Shown piece by piece: positions 8,516 through 17,072 of a stretch of DNA of 64,000 nt. Source of the DNA: Kaistia granuli DSM 23481 (GTDB taxonomy: Bacteria; Pseudomonadota; Alphaproteobacteria; Rhizobiales; Kaistiaceae); NCBI RefSeq assembly GCF_000380505.1, contig NZ_AQYH01000008.1, positions 248,001-312,000 of the forward strand. The letters are read 5' to 3'. The position numbers and the translations under genes were made by a program. A model generated the notes under the pieces. The model had not been told where the DNA came from. It made no database searches and saw only the letters and a list, made by a program, of their open reading frames with translations. How positions within the stretch are numbered: position 1 is the first letter of the stretch; every line of letters begins with the position of its first letter.

Positions 8516-8858
8516 GATCGCAATTTGCCTTCTGTTAAGCAATCTGTGCGACACGCCGGTTAACGAGTGGTTAACCACGCCGGGGCCGTTAACCGGTCAG
8601 GCGACGAAAGTTGAGGAATTCCGAGGGACTTGCGGCCTACAAAAAATTATCGGTTGCAGCCGGAAGCGGCATCAACAACCGCGCGAAAACAGGCCGTTTC
8701 GCTGCCTTTCCCTACGACGCCCAGCGGGATTCGACGCAGCCGCGGCGGCATCGGACCGCGGGCCGGCACGAATCAATCAGCGGGTCGGCGGGGTTAACGC
8801 GTTAACCTTCGCCGTCACCGGTCCGCGATCCCTTATGGTTAACGCCGCCCCGGCGTTC
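8516..8858. other. Intergenic region upstream of minC, rich in GTTAAC
   Basis: 343 bases between minC and the LLM oxidoreductase gene (both minus). It holds the CtrA box and further GTTAAC palindromes near 8588, 8793, 8801 and 8838. A GATTC (CcrM-type GANTC) site is at 8728-8732. No open frame here has homology I recognise. Confidence 0.6.
8560..8574. promoter_or_regulatory. Full CtrA-binding box (TTAA-N7-TTAA) upstream of minC
   Basis: TTAA at 8560-8563 and TTAA at 8571-8574 are separated by exactly seven bases, the consensus for the alphaproteobacterial cell-cycle regulator CtrA. It lies 45 bases ahead of the GTG of minC. CtrA control of min genes is known in Brucella and Sinorhizobium; here it is inferred from the motif. 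Confidence 0.7.
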
Positions 8859-9923
8859 TCAGCCTTGTGCGAGGGTCGCCGGCCGCGCGCCGATGCCGAG
8901 CGCCTTGCGCACCTCCGGCACGACCCTTGTGCCGAACAGTTCGATCGACTTCATCATCTTGTCGTGCGGCAGCGTGCCGACACTGAACTGGATCAGGAAA
9001 CGGTCGTGATTGAAGAGCTCGTGCTGGTAGAGGATCTTTTCCGTGACCTCCATCGGACTGCCGACGAACAGCGCTCCCTGCAGGCGGCGTTGGGCTTCGA
9101 ACTGGCCGCGCGTCGTCGGCGGCCAGCCGCGTTCCTGGCCGAGTTTGTTCATCACCGCGGCGAAGGGCGGGTAGGCGACATCGGCCGCCTCCTGCGACGT
9201 CTCCGCCAGGAAGCCGTGCGAATTGATGCCGACCCGCAGCGCAGCGGGATCGCTGCCCGCCTCCCGGGCGGCGCGGTGATAAAGCTCGACCAGCGGCTGG
9301 AAATGGGCCGGATTGCCGCCGATGATCGCGATCGCCAGCGGCAGGCCGAGCACGCCGGCGCGCACCACCGATTGCGGCGTGCCGCCAACCGCGATCCAGA
9401 CCGGCAAGGGCTGCTGGACCGGACGCGGATAGACGCCGAGATCATGGATCGCCGCGCGATGGCCGCCTGGCCAAGTGACCCGCTCGCCATCGCGCAGCCG
9501 CAGCAGCAGATCGAGGTTCTGCTGGAACAGCGTGTCGTAGTCGCCGAGATCGAAGCCGAACAGCGGGAAGGATTCGATGAAGGAACCGCGTCCCGCCATG
9601 ATCTCGGCGCGGCCGTTCGAGATCAGATCGAGCGTCGAGAAGCGCTGGAACACGCGGACCGGATCGTCGGAGGACAGCACGGTGACGGCACTGGTCAGCC
9701 GGATCGTCTTCGTCCGCGCCGCCGCCGCGGCAAGCAGGACGTCCGGCGCCGAGATCAGATAATCCGGCCGGTGATGTTCGCCGAGACCGAAGACGTCAAG
9801 CCCGACCTGATCGGCGAGCTCGATCTCCTCCAGCAGGTTGCGCACCCGTTCCGCCGGATTGAGACGGATGCCCGTGAGCGGGTCCGGCATGTTGTCGCCG
9901 AAGGTGTAGACGCCGAATTCCAT
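8859..9923 (-). CDS. LLM class flavin-dependent oxidoreductase
   Basis: A 354-residue luciferase-like (bacterial LLM) TIM-barrel protein using reduced FMN or F420-type cofactor. The start [18 protein letters not shown] and the motifs [30 protein letters not shown] and [12 protein letters not shown] are typical of the subgroup annotated as putative monooxygenases. GAGG about 8 bases upstream supports the ATG at 9923; the frame is open further upstream but without homology. Substrate unknown; no flavin reductase gene is adjacent. Confidence 0.88.
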   Translation of the reverse strand: MEFGVYTFGDNMPDPLTGIRLNPAERVRNLLEEIELADQVGLDVFGLGEHHRPDYLISAPDVLLAAAAARTKTIRLTSAVTVLSSDDPVRVFQRFSTLDLISNGRAEIMAGRGSFIESFPLFGFDLGDYDTLFQQNLDLLLRLRDGERVTWPGGHRAAIHDLGVYPRPVQQPLPVWIAVGGTPQSVVRAGVLGLPLAIAIIGGNPAHFQPLVELYHRAAREAGSDPAALRVGINSHGFLAETSQEAADVAYPPFAAVMNKLGQERGWPPTTRGQFEAQRRLQGALFVGSPMEVTEKILYQHELFNHDRFLIQFSVGTLPHDKMMKSIELFGTRVVPEVRKALGIGARPATLAQG

Positions 9924-10133
9924 GGTGGTCGCCTCATTGGGTGGCAGCGGAGCGCGTCCGGGACCGCTGATATAGGAGCGACACGGGCCGGCTGTCAGCC
10001 CCTGCTTCCCGAGCGATGCTCGGCCCGGCGACGCGAGGACGGGCTTACCAGCCTCGCCTGCGGCGACGGCGCGCGGTTGCCCCAAGGTCGCGCATCGCCT
10101 AAATGACGGGTTCCCCTATCGGCTGAAAGTCGC

Positions 10134-10907
10134 ATGATGGCTGAAATCGAGAAGACCGCCGAGCAGAAGAAACCGTCCAAGGACGGCCTCGGCGGTACCA
10201 TCCGCGTCTTCGCCGAAGCGCTGATCATCGCCCTGATCGTCCGCACGTTCCTGTTCCAGCCCTTCGAGATTCCTTCGGGCTCGTTGATCCCGACGCTGGA
10301 GATCGGCGACTATCTGTTCGTCTCGAAATATTCCTACGGTTATTCACGCTATTCCTTCCCCTATGGCATGGGCCCGTTCGAGGGCCGCATCTGGGGCTCG
10401 ATGCCGGAACAGGGCGACATCGTCGTCTTCAAGGGGCCGAAGGACAATTCGACCGACTACATCAAGCGCGTGATCGGCCGGCCCGGCGACACCGTGCAGC
10501 TCACCGATGGTCGTCTCTACATCAACGACCAGCTGGTCGAGCGGACGCCGCTGCCGCCCTACGAGACCAAGGACTTCTTCGGCAACGTCATCCAGGCGCC
10601 GCGCTACGAGGAAACGCTGCCGAGCGGCGTCAAGCACGAGATCATCGAGATCGAGGGCGACCGCGGCTCCTACGACAACACGCCGAAGTTCGAGGTTCCC
10701 CCCGGCCATCTCTTCATGATGGGCGACAATCGCGACAATTCGGCCGATTCCCGTGACATGCAGTCGATGGGCTACGTCCCCTACGACAACATCGAGGGCA
10801 AGGCGCGCTGGGTGTTCTTCTCGATCGCCGACGGCGCCCGCGTCTGGGAATTCTGGAAATGGCCGTGGTCGATCCGCTGGAACCGGCTGTTCACCTCGAT
10901 CACCTGA
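10134..10907 (+). CDS. lepB: Signal peptidase I
   Basis: A 257-residue inner-membrane serine protease that removes signal peptides. One N-terminal membrane segment (AEALIIALIVRTFLF) precedes the catalytic Ser50 in IPSGSLIPTL; the catalytic Lys111 is in DYIKRVIGRPGD, and box GHLFMMGDNRDNSADSR is intact. The residue after the catalytic Ser is Leu where Met is usual (SGSM). In most Hyphomicrobiales lepB is followed by rnc and era; here it is followed by an MFS gene, so this may be a relocated or second copy. Confidence 0.94.
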   Translation: MMAEIEKTAEQKKPSKDGLGGTIRVFAEALIIALIVRTFLFQPFEIPSGSLIPTLEIGDYLFVSKYSYGYSRYSFPYGMGPFEGRIWGSMPEQGDIVVFKGPKDNSTDYIKRVIGRPGDTVQLTDGRLYINDQLVERTPLPPYETKDFFGNVIQAPRYEETLPSGVKHEIIEIEGDRGSYDNTPKFEVPPGHLFMMGDNRDNSADSRDMQSMGYVPYDNIEGKARWVFFSIADGARVWEFWKWPWSIRWNRLFTSIT

Positions 10908-10952
10908 TCCCGACAAACCGGTAACGCCGCGTCGCAAAACGCAACGGCTGAA

Positions 10953-10980
10953 GAATTGTGCGTTGCAAAATGCACAATTC
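10953..10980. promoter_or_regulatory. Inverted repeat between lepB and the MFS gene (operator or hairpin)
   Basis: GAATTGTGC (10953-10961) and GCACAATTC (10972-10980) are perfect 9-bp arms around a 10-base spacer. No T-run follows, so an operator for a regulator of the downstream exporter is more likely than a terminator. The binding protein is not identifiable here. Confidence 0.45.
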
Positions 10981-11045
10981 GGCACGCATGATCCGACGGC
11001 ATCCTAGCCGCCCTTCCCCCCCTCTCCTCGCCTGCCGGATCCCTT

Positions 11046-12218
11046 ATGCCGATCGCGCTCTTCGCCCTGGCCATCGCCTCGTTCGGCATCGGCACGACGG
11101 AATTCGTCATCATGGGGCTGCTGCCCGAGGTCGCTGCCGATCTCGGCGTGTCGATCCCGAGCGCCGGCCTGCTGATCACCGGCTATGCCATCGGCGTCGT
11201 GGTGGGCGGCCCGATCATCGTGGTTGCGACGTCACGCTTGCCGCGCAAGCTGACGCTGGTCGGCCTAGCAGCGCTCTTCGTGCTCGGCAATCTGTTCTGC
11301 GCCATCGCGCCGAACTACGGGCTGCTGATGGCAGCCCGCGTGTTTACCGCCTTCGGCCACGGCGCGTTCTTCGGAATCAGCGCCGTCGTTGCCGGCACAC
11401 TCGTCCCGCGCAACCAGCGCGCCCGCGCCATGGCGCTGGTGTTCGCCGGCCTGACGCTCGCCAACATTCTCGGCGTGCCCGGCGGCACGGCACTTGGCCA
11501 GATCGCCGGCTGGCGCTCGACCTTCTGGGCCGTCGTCGCCATCGGCCTCGTCTCCGTCACCGCCATCATCGCCTGGGTTCCCTCCGACCGGGGCGCGGCA
11601 GCGCCGCCCAGCCTGGTGCGCGAATTCGCAGTATTCCGCCGGTTGCAGGTCTGGCTCGCCATGGCGATCAGCGTGCTGGCGGCCGGCGCCACCTTCGCCT
11701 GCTTCACCTATATCGCGCCGATCCTGCAGGAAGTGACCGGCATGGCGCCGCATCAGGTGACCTGGGTGCTGCTGCTGTTCGGCGTCGGCATCACCATCGG
11801 CAACCTGATCGGCGGCCGCCTCGCCGACTGGAAGCTGATGCCGACGATCATCGGCGCCTTGGCCGTCATGATCCTCGTGCTCGCCCAGTTCTCCTGGTCG
11901 AGCCATTCCGTGATCGGGGCCTGCATCAGTGTCTTCGTCTGGGGATGCGTGATGTTCATCCTGATCGCCCCGCTGCAGATGCGGGTGATCGAATGCGCCG
12001 GCGATGCGCCTAACCTCGCCTCGACCCTCAATCAGGGCGCCTTCAACATGGGAAATGCGGGTGGCGCATGGATCGGGGGCCTCGCCATCACCTATGGCGC
12101 CGCCTACGACATGCTGCCGATTGTCGGCGCGGCGCTCTCGGCCCTGGCCCTGGCCGTTGCTCTTATTTCATCGCAATTGGCGAAACGCCAGGCCCGGAAC
12201 CTCGTCCGGACGGCCTAG
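11046..12218 (+). CDS. MFS transporter, DHA1 drug-exporter type (AraJ-like)
   Basis: A 390-residue, 12-helix transporter. The start MPIALFALAIASFGIGTTEF and the motif SRLPRKLTLVG between helices 2 and 3 (motif A position), plus ARVFTAFGHGAFFG, match DHA1-family exporters related to AraJ/PbuE. Substrate cannot be read from sequence. A 9-bp inverted repeat lies about 65 bases upstream, and the lepB gene ends 138 bases upstream, so it likely has its own promoter. Confidence 0.88.
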   Translation: MPIALFALAIASFGIGTTEFVIMGLLPEVAADLGVSIPSAGLLITGYAIGVVVGGPIIVVATSRLPRKLTLVGLAALFVLGNLFCAIAPNYGLLMAARVFTAFGHGAFFGISAVVAGTLVPRNQRARAMALVFAGLTLANILGVPGGTALGQIAGWRSTFWAVVAIGLVSVTAIIAWVPSDRGAAAPPSLVREFAVFRRLQVWLAMAISVLAAGATFACFTYIAPILQEVTGMAPHQVTWVLLLFGVGITIGNLIGGRLADWKLMPTIIGALAVMILVLAQFSWSSHSVIGACISVFVWGCVMFILIAPLQMRVIECAGDAPNLASTLNQGAFNMGNAGGAWIGGLAITYGAAYDMLPIVGAALSALALAVALISSQLAKRQARNLVRTA

Positions 12219-12221
12219 AAC

Positions 12222-12407
12222 TCAGGCGTCCCGATCGAGCGCATGGCCGAGGTCGATGCCGGCGACCGGTTGAGCCTCCAGCGCCTGGCACTGCTTCACC
12301 AGCACTCCGGCGGGCACCGGATCGCCTCCAAAAGCGGCACTCGGCAGCATGATGGCTACCCAAACCGCCGCCGCAGCCAGCAGATTATCTGCGTTCAATC
12401 CAGACAT
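12222..12407 (-). CDS. Small putative secreted protein
   Basis: A 61-residue frame starting MSGLNADNLLAAAAVWVAIM with a hydrophobic stretch and a possible signal-peptidase site after AAFG. GGAG lies about nine bases ahead of the ATG. It ends three bases beyond the MFS stop on the opposite strand. No homologue is recognised; it may be a lineage-specific peptide or not a gene at all. Confidence 0.35.
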   Translation of the reverse strand: MSGLNADNLLAAAAVWVAIMLPSAAFGGDPVPAGVLVKQCQALEAQPVAGIDLGHALDRDA

Positions 12408-12932
12408 GACCCACACTCCGCCTACCCCGCGCACCGTCCCAATGCGGCATCCGCCGTCGGGTTCCGCCTGCCCCGCACTATTTTCGCGGTGGCCGCTACG
12501 GCACTTCGCACTGCAATATGCAGCGATCGTGCCAGTTTTGTGACAAGGGTCCGGCGGCCCGGCGTCGCTCCACTGTTGCACCGCAAGTTGCAGCGCCAGA
12601 GTTGCTAGCAGGTGGCTTATATTAAGGGCGGCTTTCCGGATAGCATCGTCGGCGCCGCAATATCGCTCAAGATGACATCAACATTACCAAGCGTAAGCTA
12701 GGGCATTGATTTCCTCGCAATGCTGAAGCATAGTTTTGTCCGCACGGGCAGAGGACCCGACGGAGACTGGACAAACGCGCGTCGGATGCTACGGCATCCG
12801 TGGGGCGGCTAGCGCGAGCGACCGCACGATACCGAGAAGACGCAGAGACCTTTCCCCGACACCTGAGTGCCTGGAGTGCGCCGGCCGAGCGGAGCGGCCG
12901 GTGAAGAGCAGAGGAATGGGAAAGGAACAGCG
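12408..12932. other. Long intergenic region upstream of the cold-shock gene
   Basis: 525 bases without a credible coding frame. It must hold the promoter of the cold-shock gene and probably a long 5' untranslated leader, as is usual for csp genes, ending in AAGGAA before the ATG. Short TGCA-type dyads (near 12520 and 12580) are seen but not assignable. Confidence 0.5.
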
Positions 12933-13145
12933 ATGCGACAGACTGGTACAGTCAAGTTCTTCAATGCCTCGAAGGGCTTTGGCTTCATCACACCCGACGA
13001 TGGCGGCAAGGATGTGTTCGTTCACGTCACGGCTGTCGAGCGCTCGGGTCTATCGAACCTCAACGACGGCATGCGGATCACGTTCGAGACCGAACCGGAC
13101 AAGCGCGGCAAGGGACCGAAGGCGGTCGACCTTCAGCCGGGCTAG
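12933..13145 (+). CDS. Cold-shock domain protein
   Basis: A 70-residue single CSD (OB-fold) protein that binds single-stranded nucleic acid. RNP1 (KGFGFITP) and RNP2 (DVFVHVTAV) are both intact. AAGGAA eight bases upstream supports the ATG at 12933. A monocistronic gene, bounded by a long leader and a strong terminator. Confidence 0.95.
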   Translation: MRQTGTVKFFNASKGFGFITPDDGGKDVFVHVTAVERSGLSNLNDGMRITFETEPDKRGKGPKAVDLQPG

Positions 13146-13177
13146 GCATCAGCCTTATCCCACTGGGATTGAACGAG

Positions 13178-13205
13178 AAAGCCGCCGGCCCGCCCGGCGG
13201 CTTTT
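13178..13205 (+). terminator. Rho-independent terminator of the cold-shock gene
   Basis: Arms AAAGCCGCCGG and CCGGCGGCTTT (11 bp) with a five-base loop, followed by T. Confidence 0.88.
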
Positions 13206-13490
13206 GCGCGTCCGGGCTTCAGGTTGAACAAGCCCCATACGGGCGTCCACAATTCCGACACTGCCGTGGATGAAAAGTCATCGCGCAATTCTACGGCCTG
13301 CCTATATACTGATTCCAATGAAGATTCGCGCTGCTCCTTCCTGCGCCCGTGTTGAGTTCGATATGCGAGCCGATCATTCCGCCCGACGCGGAGGCGATCT
13401 TGCTCGACCGGCGCGGTGGAACTGGAGATCTGCTTTCGGCAGTCGTTTTGTTGCGTTGCGTATTCACCCGATCAAGCGCGAGGGTCGGCC
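13206..13490. other. Intergenic region upstream of the YbjN-like gene
   Basis: About 285 bases with no recognised gene or clear hairpin; presumably contains the promoter of the next operon. Confidence 0.4.
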
Positions 13491-13994
13491 ATGAGCCTCA
13501 TCGACTTCGAAACCGAAGACCGTCAGTCCAATCCGGTCGACATGATTGAGCACATTGCAGGGCTCAATGATTGGAGCTTCGAACGGTCGGGCGATGACGA
13601 GATCACGATCTCGATCGCCGGCGGCTGGTGCGACTACCACGTCTCGTTCTCCTGGATGGAGGACATGGAAGCCGTCCATCTCGCCTGCGCCTTCGATCTC
13701 AAAGTGACGGAGCCGCGCAAGACCGAGGTGATGCGCCTGCTCTCCCTCGTCAACGAGCAGCTCTGGATCGGTCACTTCGACCTCTGGAGCAAGGAAGGCG
13801 TCGTGATGTACCGGCAGACGCTACTGCTGGCCGGCGGCGCCGAGCCGAACAGCCGTCAGGTCGAAGGCCTGCTCGAGAACGCCATCGAAAGTTGCGAGCG
13901 CTATTATCAGGCCTTCCAGTTCGTCGTCTGGGCCGGCAAGTCCGCCGCCGACGCGCTCGAGACAGTTCTGTTCGAGACCGTCGGCGAAGCCTGA
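13491..13994 (+). CDS. YbjN domain-containing protein
   Basis: A 167-residue cytosolic protein of the YbjN family (type III secretion chaperone-like fold), with the characteristic YHVSFSWMEDMEAVHLACAF core and ALETVLFETVGE at the end. It begins MSLIDFETED at the ATG 13491, about eight bases after GAGGG. YbjN-like genes are commonly next to proC in this order, as here. E. coli YbjN affects motility and stress responses; the role here is unknown. Confidence 0.85.
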   Translation: MSLIDFETEDRQSNPVDMIEHIAGLNDWSFERSGDDEITISIAGGWCDYHVSFSWMEDMEAVHLACAFDLKVTEPRKTEVMRLLSLVNEQLWIGHFDLWSKEGVVMYRQTLLLAGGAEPNSRQVEGLLENAIESCERYYQAFQFVVWAGKSAADALETVLFETVGEA

Positions 13995-14151
13995 ACCATC
14001 TTCTTCCGGCGCCCGCTCTGCGCGCGCCGGATTCCCCCCCGTCAGCCATGACTGCGAACCGTCCTTTCGCCTCCCGTTGCAAGGCGTCTTCCGCAGCGCC
14101 GCCGACACGCGTAGAGAAAGGCATCGCCTTTCCCAGAACGAGCGCTCCCGC

Positions 14152-14976
14152 ATGTCACTCTCCGCCCTCACGCCCACCTCCCCCATCGTCCTGATCGGCG
14201 CCGGCAAGATGGGCGGCGCGCTGCTGACCGGCTGGCTCGCGGGCGGCCTTGACCCTAAGGCCGTGATCGTCGTCGATCCGAACCCACCGGCGGAGACGCT
14301 GAGCCTGCTGGCAAGCCACGGCATTTCCCACGACATCAGCGCTCCGGCCGACGTCGCGGCGCGCGTGCTGCTGCTCGCGGTCAAGCCGCAGATGATGGGC
14401 GCGGCGCTTCCGGCCGTGCGCGCCCTGATCAGCCCCGAGACGGTCGTCGTCTCGATCGCCGCCGGTACGACGATCGCGACGCTGGAATCGGCGCTCGGTG
14501 GCGCCATCGTCCGCACCATGCCCAACACGCCGGCGCAGGTCGGGCGGGGCATGACGGGCGCCTTCGCCAATGGCGCCGTGACCGAGGCCGACCGCGCGCT
14601 CGTCGATGCGCTGCTGGCGGCCGTCGGCGAAGTCGGCTGGGTCGAGAACGAGGGTCTGATCGACACGGTGACGGCGGTCTCGGGCTCCGGCCCCGCCTAT
14701 GTCTTCCTGCTGGCGGAATGCCTCGCGGCCGCCGGCGTGGAAGCCGGGCTCCCGCCCGAGCTCGCCGCCCGTTTCGCCCGCCAGACGGTTGTCGGCGGCG
14801 GCGAATTGCTCAACCAGTCGCCGCTTCCCGCCGAGACGTTGCGCAAGAACGTCACCTCGCCGGGCGGCACCACCGCCGCAGCGCTCGAAGTGCTGATGGC
14901 GGACGACGGCTTCGGGCCGCTGCTGAACCGCGCCGTCGCCGCCGCCAAGCGTCGCGCCGAGGAACTGGCCGGCTAG
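14152..14976 (+). CDS. proC: Pyrroline-5-carboxylate reductase
   Basis: ProC (274 residues) performs the last step of proline synthesis, reducing P5C with NAD(P)H. The Rossmann motif is IVLIGAGKMGGALL near residue 12; AVKPQMMG and the C-terminal signature ending NVTSPGGTTAAALEVL, which covers the dimer/active-site helix, are present. Start ATG 14152 is chosen because homology begins a few residues later. Confidence 0.96.
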   Translation: MSLSALTPTSPIVLIGAGKMGGALLTGWLAGGLDPKAVIVVDPNPPAETLSLLASHGISHDISAPADVAARVLLLAVKPQMMGAALPAVRALISPETVVVSIAAGTTIATLESALGGAIVRTMPNTPAQVGRGMTGAFANGAVTEADRALVDALLAAVGEVGWVENEGLIDTVTAVSGSGPAYVFLLAECLAAAGVEAGLPPELAARFARQTVVGGGELLNQSPLPAETLRKNVTSPGGTTAAALEVLMADDGFGPLLNRAVAAAKRRAEELAG

Positions 14977-15036
14977 GCGGACTCGTAGCCGCCCTATTCG
15001 ATCCCTAGATGAGGGGTCTGAACAGGAGATCCGATC

Positions 15037-15723
15037 ATGGCGACTGAGAAGACCAAGGGCCGCGCCCCGGCGGAGCGCATCACCGACGCGTTCCTGGCGC
15101 TGCTGGCCGAGAAGCCTTTCGCCGACATCGGCCTCGGCGACATCGCCGCCCGCGCGGAGGTTTCGCTGGGCGAGCTGCGCACCGCCTATGACGGCAAGAT
15201 CTCGATCCTTGCCAACTTTACCCGGCGCATCGACCGCGCCGTGCTCGACGCCGCCGACGCCCCCTCGCCGGAGGAGACGGCGCGCGACCGATTGTTCGAC
15301 CTGATCATGAAGCGGCTGGATACGCTGGCGCCCTACCGCGCCGCCGTCGGCCATCTGGCGGATTCGGCCCGTCGCGATCCCGGCCTCGCGCTCTGCCTCA
15401 ACCAGCTGGGGCTCGATTCCGCCCGCTACATGCTCGCCGCCGCCAACGTTTCGACCGGCGGCCTGCGCGGCGCGGCGCGGGCACAGGGCTTGGTGCTGAT
15501 GATGACGCGCATCCTGCCGGTCTGGCGCGACGATCAGGATCCGGACCTGTCGCGGACGATGGCGGCCCTCGACCGGGCGCTGGAGCAGGCGGAAAGCTGG
15601 TCACGGCGGAGCGACCGCGCCGTCGATCTCCTGTGCCGCGTCGGTCGCAAGTTCGAGCGTCGTCGGCCGAAACGGGGCGACAACCGGGACGCCGCGCCCG
15701 ACAAGGCGACGCCCGCCGCCTGA
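15037..15723 (+). CDS. TetR family transcriptional regulator
   Basis: A 228-residue regulator: an N-terminal helix-turn-helix ([19 protein letters not shown], about residues 34-52) and a helical ligand-binding domain ([17 protein letters not shown]). The C-terminal 35 residues are Arg/Lys/Asp-rich. AGGAG precedes the ATG. It follows proC by 60 bases and may be cotranscribed; its target is unknown. Some members of this subgroup resemble COQ9 in the C-terminal part, which is worth checking. Confidence 0.8.
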   Translation: MATEKTKGRAPAERITDAFLALLAEKPFADIGLGDIAARAEVSLGELRTAYDGKISILANFTRRIDRAVLDAADAPSPEETARDRLFDLIMKRLDTLAPYRAAVGHLADSARRDPGLALCLNQLGLDSARYMLAAANVSTGGLRGAARAQGLVLMMTRILPVWRDDQDPDLSRTMAALDRALEQAESWSRRSDRAVDLLCRVGRKFERRRPKRGDNRDAAPDKATPAA

Positions 15724-15787
15724 TCGGCGCCTTGACGCGGCGCCTGACCATGCTACCCGTTCCGGCTCAGGCATACGGAGAGATGGC

Positions 15788-16141
15788 ATGGACGCGCCCG
15801 CACCGACGACAATCCGCTTCGACGATTTCCTCAAGGTCGACATCCGGGTCGGAACCATCGTCGAGGCCGTGCCGTTCCCGGAGGCGCGCAAGCCGGCCTT
15901 CAAGCTGGTCATCGATTTCGGCCCCGAAATCGGCCGCAAGAAGTCGTCGGCCCAGATCACCAAATACTACCAGCCCGAGACACTGATTGGCCGTCAGGTG
16001 ATGGCGGTGGTCAATTTCCCGCCGCGCCAGATCGGCCCCTTCATGTCGGAAGTGCTGACGCTCGGCATGCCCGACGCCGATGGCGACGTCGTGCTGACGG
16101 CGGTCGAGCGCGCCGTGCCGAATGGCGGCCGGCTCTTCTGA
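15788..16141 (+). CDS. csaA: tRNA-binding domain protein, CsaA type
   Basis: A 117-residue OB-fold protein homologous to the EMAP-II/Arc1p tRNA-binding domain. Motifs [20 protein letters not shown] and [20 protein letters not shown], and ending NGGRLF, are those of CsaA, described as an export-related chaperone that also binds tRNA. Start ATG 15788 follows GGAGAG. Monocistronic or end of the preceding unit. Confidence 0.92.
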   Translation: MDAPAPTTIRFDDFLKVDIRVGTIVEAVPFPEARKPAFKLVIDFGPEIGRKKSSAQITKYYQPETLIGRQVMAVVNFPPRQIGPFMSEVLTLGMPDADGDVVLTAVERAVPNGGRLF

Positions 16142-16223
16142 GCACGGTGTGTTCACTCCGGGGCGGCTGTCGATCGCCCCGGCGAGAGCCTAGATATCGG
16201 TATCAACCAGAGGTCATGACGCC

Positions 16224-17066
16224 ATGAGCAGCCCTGATACCGATGCCACCCGCCCCGAAGCCGGCCTCCCCTTCGCACTGACGCGGCCGATCCATATCGC
16301 CGAAGTCGGCCTCAAGGCGCATGACGTCGACAAGGTGGCCGATTACTACCGGGCGATCCTCGGCCTCGAGACCCTGCCGGCTGCGTCCGGGAGCGCGGTG
16401 CTCGGCGCCGGCGGCGTGCCGCTGCTTCGCATCGAGCCGTCGCCGCGTGGCGCCCCGACCGACGATACGCGCCAGGCGGGACTGTTCCACACTGCCTTCC
16501 TGATGCCGACCCGCGCCGACCTCGCCCGCTGGATCCTCCATGCCAGCGAGAAGCGGCTGCCCGTCGACGGCATGGCCGACCACCTGGTCAGCGAGGCGTT
16601 CTACCTGACCGATCCGGAAGGCAACGGCATCGAGATCTATTCCGACCGGCCGGCCGAGGAATGGGCCTGGGATGGCGACACGGTGCGCATGGCGACCGAC
16701 CCGCTCGACGTCAACGCCATCGTCGCGTCACTGGATGGTCCCTCCGAACCCTGGCGGACCGCGCCGGACCTGCTGCGGATCGGCCACGTGCATCTGCGCG
16801 TCGGCGACGCCAAGGTCGCGGCCGACTGGTGGAAGTCGGAGATCGGCCTCGAAGAGGTCACCGCCATGCCGAGCGCCTCGTTCCTGTCATCCGGTCGCTA
16901 TCACCATCATATCGGCGCCAACAACTGGCAGAGCCGCGGCGCCGGGCCGCGCGATCCCAAGCGCAGCGGACTTGCCTATGTCACGCTGACCGGCTCCGGC
17001 ATCCGATCCGAACGCGAGCTGGCCGACCCCTGGGGCACGCGCGTTCGGCTGACGCCGGCGGCCTGA
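16224..17066 (+). CDS. VOC family ring-cleavage dioxygenase-like protein (CatE type)
   Basis: A 280-residue protein with two VOC (glyoxalase/dioxygenase) modules, residues about 24-140 and 180-275. Metal-ligand candidates are His in IHIAEVGLKA, His in LFHTAFLMP and Glu in GIEIYSDRP of module 1; module 2 has IGHVHLRVGD and YHHHIGANNW. The arrangement resembles Bacillus CatE (catechol 2,3-dioxygenase), but activity on catechols is not certain. No other aromatic-degradation genes are adjacent. Confidence 0.85.
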   Translation: MSSPDTDATRPEAGLPFALTRPIHIAEVGLKAHDVDKVADYYRAILGLETLPAASGSAVLGAGGVPLLRIEPSPRGAPTDDTRQAGLFHTAFLMPTRADLARWILHASEKRLPVDGMADHLVSEAFYLTDPEGNGIEIYSDRPAEEWAWDGDTVRMATDPLDVNAIVASLDGPSEPWRTAPDLLRIGHVHLRVGDAKVAADWWKSEIGLEEVTAMPSASFLSSGRYHHHIGANNWQSRGAGPRDPKRSGLAYVTLTGSGIRSERELADPWGTRVRLTPAA

Positions 17067-17072
17067 CGTGGA

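Noticed and set aside
8788-8808. Possible second CtrA box at the paired TTAA near 8794 and 8802
   Set aside because: The spacing between the TTAA halves is four, not seven, bases.
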